Made by a program: the position numbers and the translations under genes. This document shows, piece by piece, positions 58,271 through 64,000 of a stretch of 64,000 bases of DNA (position 1 is the first letter of the stretch; every line of letters starts with the position of its first letter). The notes under the pieces are model-generated. The model saw nothing but the letters and a program-made list of their open reading frames with translations. It was not told the DNA's origin and did no database searches. The stretch comes from Neobacillus sp. SuZ13 (GTDB lineage: Bacteria; Bacillota; Bacilli; Bacillales; Cytobacillaceae): positions 5,817,501 through 5,881,500 of the forward strand of contig NZ_CP126107.1 of the NCBI RefSeq assembly GCF_030123365.1, in the 5' to 3' direction.

Positions 58271-58388
58271 ATATCGGCCACTTTCCTAACTATATCGGCC
58301 ACTTTTAATATTTATCGGCCACTTTTCAATTATATCGGCCGCTTTTAAAAATTTATCTGCCGCTTTCCCTCTTTTATCGTCCACTTCC
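58271..58388. repeat. Word-repeat array (TATATCGGCCACTTTT)
   Basis: Six copies of TAT(A)TCGGCCACTTTT or close variants (TTATCTGCCGCTTT, TTATCGTCCACTTCC) with ~21-bp spacing, downstream of atpC. Confidence 0.85.
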
Positions 58389-58490
58389 AATAAACGCACT
58401 ATCCATCTAACCAAATTGCCAGTCAAACTAGGAATAGCCAAGGTAACCTTCTCCTTAAAGAAAAGGCTAAAAACCTATCACAACAACCAC

Positions 58491-58542
58491 AAAAAACCCC
58501 TCCAGCAACAATTTTCGGAAAAATTGCCACCAAAGGGGTTTT
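58491..58542 (-). terminator. Terminator of the atp operon
   Basis: An outer stem AACCCCT/AGGGGTT encloses an inner stem CAATTTT/AAAATTG. The minus strand ends in six T residues, 11 bases after the atpC stop. Confidence 0.88.
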
Positions 58543-58552
58543 ATCTTTAATA

Positions 58553-58957
58553 TTATCTTCTTTCCGATACGGCGAGGCGATTGATGGCACGCTGTAAAGC
58601 AAGCTCCGCACGTCTGAAATCGGTATGCGCAGCCTGATGATCTCTCATACGCTGTTCTGCACGTTCCTTCGCTCTTACGGCACGTTCCACATCAATTTCA
58701 GAAGCAAGTTCCGCTGATTGAGCTAAAATCGTCACTTGATCAGGACGGACTTCTAAAAATCCACCACTGACCGCAACATAATCCGTGTGACCGCCTTTTT
58801 TAAGACGAACAGACGTAATCTCCAGCGGGGCAACTAAAGGCATGTGACCAGGAGAAATCCCTAGGTCACCACTTGTTGCCTTGGTACTAACCATTTCTAC
58901 ATCTGATTCATACACCGGGCCATCGGGAGTAACAATACTGACTTTAATCGTCTTCAT
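58553..58957 (-). CDS. atpC: ATP synthase epsilon subunit
   Basis: A 134-residue F1 subunit that couples rotor and inhibits ATP hydrolysis. The beta-sandwich holds SIVTPDGPVYESDVEMVSTKATSGDLGISPGHMPLVAPL and ISGGFLEVRPDQVTILAQSAE; the two-helix C terminus has AKERAEQRMRDHQAAHTDFRRAELALQRAINRL. It follows atpD by 21 bp and ends the operon. Confidence 0.97.
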   Translation of the reverse strand: MKTIKVSIVTPDGPVYESDVEMVSTKATSGDLGISPGHMPLVAPLEITSVRLKKGGHTDYVAVSGGFLEVRPDQVTILAQSAELASEIDVERAVRAKERAEQRMRDHQAAHTDFRRAELALQRAINRLAVSERR

Positions 58958-58978
58958 TTTTTACCCTCCAGGCTCAGT

Positions 58979-60400
58979 TTAGACCTCAACGCCCATGCGT
59001 TTTGCATTCTCAAGCACGTCTTCGATACGTCCAACCAAACGGAACGCATCTTCTGGAAGGTGGTCATACTTACCTTCAAGAATCTCTTTGAAACCACGAA
59101 CTGTTTCTTTAACAGGTACATAAGAACCTGGCTGGCCAGTAAACTGCTCAGCAACGTGGAAGTTTTGAGATAAGAATACTTGGATACGACGCGCACGTTG
59201 TACTGTTAACTTATCATCATCACTAAGTTCATCCATACCAAGGATCGCGATGATATCTTGTAACTCTTTATAACGTTGTAATGTTGATTGAACTTGGCGA
59301 GCTACATTGTAGTGCTCTTCGCCAACAATATCAGGTGACAATGCACGAGATGTTGAAGCCAAAGGATCCACCGCTGGGTAAATACCCATCTCTGAAAGCT
59401 TACGCTCAAGGTTTGTTGTTGCATCTAAGTGAGCGAATGTTGTAGCCGGAGCCGGATCCGTATAGTCATCGGCTGGTACATAAATCGCTTGGATCGATGT
59501 AACTGATCCTAAGTTTGTAGATGTAATACGTTCTTGTAATTTACCCATCTCAGTTGCAAGAGTTGGCTGGTAACCTACCGCTGATGGCATACGGCCAAGT
59601 AGCGCGGAAACCTCAGAACCTGCTTGCGTGAAACGGAAGATGTTATCCATGAAGAACAACACGTCTTGTCCTTGCTCATCACGGAAATACTCAGACATAG
59701 TCAAACCAGTTAAAGCAACACGCATACGTGCACCAGGCGGCTCGTTCATTTGTCCGAATACCATCGCAGTTTTCTTGATAACGCCAGAATCCGTCATTTC
59801 GTGGTAAAGGTCATTACCTTCACGTGTACGCTCACCAACACCAGCAAATACGGAAATACCACCGTGCTCTTGTGCGATGTTGTTGATTAATTCCTGGATT
59901 AATACGGTTTTACCTACACCGGCACCGCCGAATAGACCGATCTTACCACCCTTAATATAAGGAGCAAGTAAGTCTACTACTTTAATACCAGTTTCAAGAA
60001 TTTCTACCTGAGTAGAAAGGTTTTCAAATGTTGGTGCTTCGCGGTGAATAGAATCACGGCGCTCATTTGCTGGAATTGCAGGATCAAGGTCAATTGTTTC
60101 TCCTAATACGTTAAATACACGACCAAGAGTAACATCACCAACTGGTACAGAAATCGGTGCACCAGTATCTTCAACTTCTATTCCACGAGTTAAACCATCA
60201 GTCGTTGACATCGCAATCGTACGAACTGTATCATCACCTAAATGAAGAGCTACTTCAAGGGTAATGTTGATATCAACTTCGGAAGCATTACTCGCTTTAC
60301 TTGAAATTCTCAACGCATTATAAATCGCAGGCAGATGACCGCTTTCGAACTTAACGTCAACTACCGGACCCATAATCTGAAGAACGCGTCCTTTGCTCAT
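58979..60400 (-). CDS. atpD: ATP synthase beta subunit
   Basis: A 473-residue catalytic F1 subunit. Walker A is GGAGVGKTVLIQELINN, followed by GVGERTREGNDLYHEM, Walker B VLFFMDNIFRFTQAGSEVSALLGRMPSAVGYQPTLATEMG and the C-terminal helices RARRIQVFLSQNFHVAEQFTG. ATG 60400 follows TAGGAGGGAAAACG; the 27-codon-longer frame is not conserved. The gap to atpG holds hairpins. Confidence 0.98.
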   Translation of the reverse strand: MSKGRVLQIMGPVVDVKFESGHLPAIYNALRISSKASNASEVDINITLEVALHLGDDTVRTIAMSTTDGLTRGIEVEDTGAPISVPVGDVTLGRVFNVLGETIDLDPAIPANERRDSIHREAPTFENLSTQVEILETGIKVVDLLAPYIKGGKIGLFGGAGVGKTVLIQELINNIAQEHGGISVFAGVGERTREGNDLYHEMTDSGVIKKTAMVFGQMNEPPGARMRVALTGLTMSEYFRDEQGQDVLFFMDNIFRFTQAGSEVSALLGRMPSAVGYQPTLATEMGKLQERITSTNLGSVTSIQAIYVPADDYTDPAPATTFAHLDATTNLERKLSEMGIYPAVDPLASTSRALSPDIVGEEHYNVARQVQSTLQRYKELQDIIAILGMDELSDDDKLTVQRARRIQVFLSQNFHVAEQFTGQPGSYVPVKETVRGFKEILEGKYDHLPEDAFRLVGRIEDVLENAKRMGVEV

Positions 60401-60480
60401 CGTTTTCCCTCCTAACTTACTCTTTCGCGAAAAACCACCCAAAAGCATTTTAGAAAATGGTCTAAGAATGGTCACGCGCA

Positions 60481-60527
60481 TTGTTCTAAGCTGAACAAAA
60501 TGAGTCGGGAACGGTATGATCGTTCCC
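60481..60527 (-). other. Two hairpins in the atpG-atpD gap
   Basis: GGGAACG/CGTTCCC (60507-60513 and 60521-60527) and TTGTTC/GAACAA (60481-60498) lie in the 177-bp gap. There is no real T run, so they suggest RNA processing or ratio control rather than termination. Confidence 0.5.
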
Positions 60528-60577
60528 AGCTCAAATCTAAATGGTTATACTGGATTATTCTAAAGAAACTACATTTC

Positions 60578-61435
60578 CTACTCTAACGCTGCGGCACCGC
60601 CGACGATTTCTGTGATTTCTTGGGTAATCGATGCTTGACGGGCACGGTTGAAGACTAGTGTGTAGTGATTGATTAGTTCTTTCGCATTATCTGTTGCATT
60701 TCTCATTGCTGTCATCCGAGCGGCATGCTCACTCGCTTTGCTGTCTAACAGAGCACCATAGATCAAGCTCTCAGCATATTGAGGCAGGAGAACTTCTAAT
60801 ATTTCTTCTGCAGACGGCTCAAATGTATAGGAAATAGGCTTGTTAGAAGCGGTTAAATCCGTTAGCGGAAGGAGCTTCTTCTCTTGAACTTCCTGTGAAA
60901 TGGCACTCACATAATGGCTGTAATAGATATATAGTTCATCGAATGTGCCATCGGCAAACATTCCAACGGTTGCACGGGTAATGTCTTGAATGTCAGCAAA
61001 GTTCGGCTGAGCTGGAATCCCGATTGTTTCAAGGACTACATTCATGCCGCGCTTGACAAAAAAGTCACGTGCTACACGTCCGATTGCAATAATCGCAAAT
61101 TCATCATTCGATTTATGACGCTCTTTAATTGTTTGACTCACTCGACGTAGCACGTTGCTGTTAAATGCACCAGCAAGTCCGCTGTCAGAAGTCATGACAA
61201 CATAACCGGTTTTCTTAACAGGTCGAGATGTAAGCATAGGATGATTTACTCCGCCTGAGCCAAGTGCAATCGATGCCGTTACTTCTTGAATTTTTTCCAT
61301 ATAAGGAACAAATTGCTTTGCATTCACGACCGCACGATTCCACTTTGCAGCAGAGGTCATTTCCATTGCCTTTGTTATTTGACTCGTCTTTTTCGTTGAA
61401 TTAATACGAGTTTTTATCTCACGTAATGAAGCCAT
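60578..61435 (-). CDS. atpG: ATP synthase gamma subunit
   Basis: A 285-residue rotor shaft. The N-terminal helix is ASLREIKTRINSTKKTSQITKAMEMTSAAKWNRA, the central part SDSGLAGAFNSNVLR, and the C-terminal helix SEHAARMTAMRNATDNAKELINHYTLVFNRARQASITQEITEIVGGAAAL. Separated from atpA by 101 bp. Confidence 0.97.
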   Translation of the reverse strand: MASLREIKTRINSTKKTSQITKAMEMTSAAKWNRAVVNAKQFVPYMEKIQEVTASIALGSGGVNHPMLTSRPVKKTGYVVMTSDSGLAGAFNSNVLRRVSQTIKERHKSNDEFAIIAIGRVARDFFVKRGMNVVLETIGIPAQPNFADIQDITRATVGMFADGTFDELYIYYSHYVSAISQEVQEKKLLPLTDLTASNKPISYTFEPSAEEILEVLLPQYAESLIYGALLDSKASEHAARMTAMRNATDNAKELINHYTLVFNRARQASITQEITEIVGGAAALE

Positions 61436-61536
61436 AGGTTCTCACCACCCTTTTTCAAAGAATGTCTGGAAGGCGCGCGGCATCATGTGAAGTTTTCACA
61501 CAGTACCGCTCACCTCACCGTTCTAAATGTCAGACC

Positions 61537-63048
61537 CTATTGTTCGGAAACTGCAAACGTCTTTTTGAAGGCGTTGATTGCAGAAGCCATATCGTCATCA
61601 GAAGGAAGATCCTTCGTTTTTGTAATATGGTCTAACAACTCTTTGCGGTTGTGGTCTAACCAATTAAGGTATTCTGATTCAAAGCGACGTACATCCTCTA
61701 ATGGAATATCATCAAGGAAGCCGCGTGTTAATGCGTAAAGGATTGCAACTTGCTTTTCAACTGAAAGCGGCTTGTGCAGGTCTTGTTTAAGAACTTCAAC
61801 CGTACGCGCCCCACGATTCAATTTCGCTTGAGTTGCTTTATCTAAGTCTGATCCAAACTGAGCAAATGCTTCTAATTCACGGTATGATGCAAGGTCAAGA
61901 CGTAAGGTACCAGATACCTTTTTCATCGCCTTGATTTGTGCAGATCCACCTACACGTGATACGGATAAACCAGCGTTGATCGCCGGACGTACACCGGAGA
62001 AGAATAAGTCAGATTGTAAGAAAATTTGTCCATCAGTGATCGAAATAACGTTTGTTGGGATATACGCTGAAACGTCGCCCGCTTGTGTTTCGATGAACGG
62101 AAGCGCAGTGATCGAACCAGCACCAAGTGTATCGTTAATTTTTGCAGCACGTTCTAATAAGCGGCTGTGTAAGTAGAATACATCCCCTGGATATGCTTCA
62201 CGACCTGGAGGTCGACGAAGCAGCAAGGAAAGCTCACGGTATGCAGCTGCTTGTTTAGAAAGATCATCATATACAATCAATACGTGTTTGCCAGCATACA
62301 TAAACTCTTCAGCCATTGAAACTCCTGTATATGGAGCTAAGTAAAGCAATGGAGCAGGTTGTGATGCAGATGCAGTAACAACGATTGAGTATTCTAATGC
62401 GCCGTATTTACGTAGTGTTTCAACGGCGTTACGAACTGTAGATTCTTTCTGACCGATCGCAACATAGATACAGATCATATTTTGACCTTTTTGGTTCAAG
62501 ATCGTATCAATAGCAACAGATGTTTTACCTGTTTGACGGTCACCGATAACTAACTCACGTTGACCACGTCCGATTGGCACTAGGGCGTCAATCGCTTTGA
62601 TACCTGTTTGTAATGGCTCATGAACGGATTTACGAGCCATAACGCCTGGAGCAACTGCTTCAACTGGGCGTGTTTTTGTAGTGTTGATTGGACCCATACC
62701 ATCAACTGGTTGTCCAAGTGAGTTTACAACGCGTCCAATAAGTTCCTCACCAACCGGAACCTCCATGATGCGTCCTGTACGGCGAACCTCGTCACCTTCT
62801 TTGATTTCAGTGAAAGGTCCAAGAATGATAATACCGACGTTATTAGCTTCTAGGTTTTGTGCCATACCCATAACGCCATTTGAAAATTCAACAAGTTCTC
62901 CAGCCATTACATTGTCAAGGCCGTGAACACGTGCGATACCGTCACCGATTGAGATAACTGTACCAACATCAGTTACTTGAATTTCCGCCTGATAGTTTTC
63001 AATTTGCTTTTTTATCAGGGAACTAATTTCTTCAGCTTTGATGCTCAT
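61537..63048 (-). CDS. atpA: ATP synthase alpha subunit
   Basis: A 503-residue non-catalytic F1 subunit. Nucleotide binding is at VIGDRQTGKTSVAIDTILNQKG and YDDLSKQAAAYRELSLLLRRPPGREAYPGDVFYLHSRLLERAAK, with the C-terminal ELEAFAQFGSDLDKATQAKL. ATG 63048 follows AGGGGTGAAACTC; three codons upstream are not part of the protein. Confidence 0.98.
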   Translation of the reverse strand: MSIKAEEISSLIKKQIENYQAEIQVTDVGTVISIGDGIARVHGLDNVMAGELVEFSNGVMGMAQNLEANNVGIIILGPFTEIKEGDEVRRTGRIMEVPVGEELIGRVVNSLGQPVDGMGPINTTKTRPVEAVAPGVMARKSVHEPLQTGIKAIDALVPIGRGQRELVIGDRQTGKTSVAIDTILNQKGQNMICIYVAIGQKESTVRNAVETLRKYGALEYSIVVTASASQPAPLLYLAPYTGVSMAEEFMYAGKHVLIVYDDLSKQAAAYRELSLLLRRPPGREAYPGDVFYLHSRLLERAAKINDTLGAGSITALPFIETQAGDVSAYIPTNVISITDGQIFLQSDLFFSGVRPAINAGLSVSRVGGSAQIKAMKKVSGTLRLDLASYRELEAFAQFGSDLDKATQAKLNRGARTVEVLKQDLHKPLSVEKQVAILYALTRGFLDDIPLEDVRRFESEYLNWLDHNRKELLDHITKTKDLPSDDDMASAINAFKKTFAVSEQ

Positions 63049-63073
63049 GAGTTTCACCCCTAATCTTTCGAAT

Positions 63074-63610
63074 CTAGCTTAACAATTTACGTTCTAAACG
63101 ATCGAGTTTACCTCTTAATGACCCGTCATATATACGATTTCCAATGCGAAGGCGAATGCCTCCAAGCAAGTTGGAATCTACGATATTTTCAATTTTTAGT
63201 GACTTTTTGCCAATTTTAGCAGCAAATACAGATGAAATAGCTTCGCGTTCTGCATCCGTTAACGCACGTGTGCTGTAAACTTCAGCTTCGGCAACGCCCA
63301 TCTCCTCGTTTGCCAGCTCTAAAAATTCATCTGCCAAATCAATGATTTGGTCTTCACGGTGGCGGTCGATTAAGATCAACAGTGTATTGAGTACATTTAC
63401 ATTAACTGATGCGAAAGCAGTCTTAATAATTTCTTTTTTCTTTACAAGTGAAAGCTTAGAAGAATTTAAGATGGCTTTTAATTCAGGATTGTATTGTACA
63501 ACTTCTTTCACTACACGAAGTTCTTCTTCAATAACTCCGAGCGAATTCGTCTCTTTTGCAATATTTAGAAGAGCCAACGCATAGCGCTTAGCTACCATAG
63601 AGTTGCTCAT
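63074..63610 (-). CDS. atpH: ATP synthase delta subunit
   Basis: A 178-residue stator subunit with the OSCP fold: MVAKRYALALLNIAKETNSLGVIEEEL, NVLNTLLILIDRHREDQIIDLADEFLELANE and the C-terminal NIVDSNLLGGIRLRIGNRIYDGSLRGKLDRL. Start ATG overlaps the atpF stop by four bases. Confidence 0.96.
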   Translation of the reverse strand: MSNSMVAKRYALALLNIAKETNSLGVIEEELRVVKEVVQYNPELKAILNSSKLSLVKKKEIIKTAFASVNVNVLNTLLILIDRHREDQIIDLADEFLELANEEMGVAEAEVYSTRALTDAEREAISSVFAAKIGKKSLKIENIVDSNLLGGIRLRIGNRIYDGSLRGKLDRLERKLLS

Positions 63611-64000
63611 CGCTCTTCTCCTGCCTCTTTAATATATTCGTTAATAAGTTGGTCTTGGTCTGCTGCAGTGATTTCTTTTTCAATAACTTTAGAAGCAATC
63701 AATACAGACAGGGACGCAACTTGCTCACGAATCGCGGCAACTGCTTTTTCTTTTTGCTGCTCAATTTCAAGCTTAGCTGATTCTTTAATACGGTCAGCTT
63801 CAGTGCGGGCTGCAGCGATAATTTCTTCACGCTGAATATCGCCTTGCTTTTTCGCACCTTCAATTAGGTTTTGAGCATCATTACGAGCTTCTTTTAAAAG
63901 ATCGCGCTGCTCTTGTAAAATCTTTTGTGCTTCTAAACGGCTGTTTTCTGCCGCACTAATTTCGTTACCAATATGCTCTTCACGTTGTTTCATGATGCCC
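63607..64000 (-). CDS. atpF: ATP synthase b subunit, N-terminal part outside window
   Basis: The last ~131 residues of the peripheral-stalk subunit. Visible is the right-handed coiled coil KQREEHIGNEISAAENSRLEAQKILQEQRDLLKEARNDAQ and the tail IREQVASLSVLIASKVIEKEI. The ATG at 63993 is internal: the frame stays open to the window edge and the membrane helix is missing. Confidence 0.96.
   Translation of the reverse strand, partial: GIMKQREEHIGNEISAAENSRLEAQKILQEQRDLLKEARNDAQNLIEGAKKQGDIQREEIIAAARTEADRIKESAKLEIEQQKEKAVAAIREQVASLSVLIASKVIEKEITAADQDQLINEYIKEAGEER

Noticed and set aside
1..64000. tRNA, rRNA, prophage or insertion sequence genes
   Set aside because: I found no cloverleaf, ribosomal, integrase or transposase sequence on either strand by eye; a tRNAscan or Rfam search would be needed to exclude short RNAs fully.

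Overview
The window is a contiguous piece of a low-GC, endospore-forming Bacillaceae chromosome. Evidence for this is the sporulation genes spoIIID, spoIIQ and spoIID, mbl, AT-rich intergenic DNA, strong AGGAGG ribosome binding sites, and a gene order (SNF2 helicase, ssbB, ywpF, fabZ, mbl, spoIIID, pbpC, spoIIQ, VanZ gene, spoIID, murA, ywmB, ywzB, atp operon) that follows the ywq/ywp/ywm/atp arm of Bacillus subtilis. The nuo operon without nuoEFG and the RsbK/RsbM/RsbY type of sigma-B control resemble the B. cereus group and Neobacillus-like soil bacilli. The species cannot be fixed from sequence reading alone.

Layout. 1-9.6 kb: 3' part of an SNF2 helicase, a 48-residue orphan protein, a membrane protein, a methyltransferase, an aldo/keto reductase plus MFS pump divergent from an HxlR-type regulator, and a HEAT-like membrane protein. 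9.7-27.1 kb: cell-envelope and sporulation core (3D-domain wall protein, ssbB, ywpF, fabZ, EpuA-like protein, mbl, spoIIID, an alkyltransferase-like protein, pbpC, spoIIQ, VanZ-like, NERD protein, spoIID, murA, ywmB, ywzB). 27.2-46.7 kb: a general-stress island absent from this place in B. subtilis. It holds rsbV-rsbW-sigB, rsbY, rsbK-rsbM, dps, cls, a cytoplasmic alpha-amylase, CorA, CNNM/CBS and TM-helix channel proteins, CsbD, two YflT-domain proteins, a GlsB-like protein and small unknown proteins. Eleven transcription units there carry a readable sigma-B promoter. 47.0-57.7 kb: an 11-subunit complex I operon (nuoABCDHIJKLMN) with a hugely extended Ala/Lys NuoC. 58.5-64.0 kb: ATP synthase genes atpC, D, G, A, H and partial F.

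How it fits together. The right third is the respiratory chain entry and exit of proton-motive force. The middle is a self-contained stress module in which a membrane CHASE3/GAF hybrid kinase, its CheR-type methyltransferase and a response-regulator PP2C phosphatase feed the RsbV/RsbW partner switch. SigB then drives most of the neighbouring genes.

The most unusual layer is non-coding. A 13-bp imperfect palindrome, GGTGTCAGGCACC, occurs about 22 times in 64 kb counting one- and two-base variants. Many copies are paired around a core resembling CATGGACAAATGTCTTTT, like a ~50-bp MITE, and several lie inside genes in one fixed reading phase. In addition, at least six intergenic arrays repeat short 'words', a different word family at most sites, with 20-24 or 52-bp periods. 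No tRNA, rRNA, CRISPR array, transposase or prophage gene was seen.
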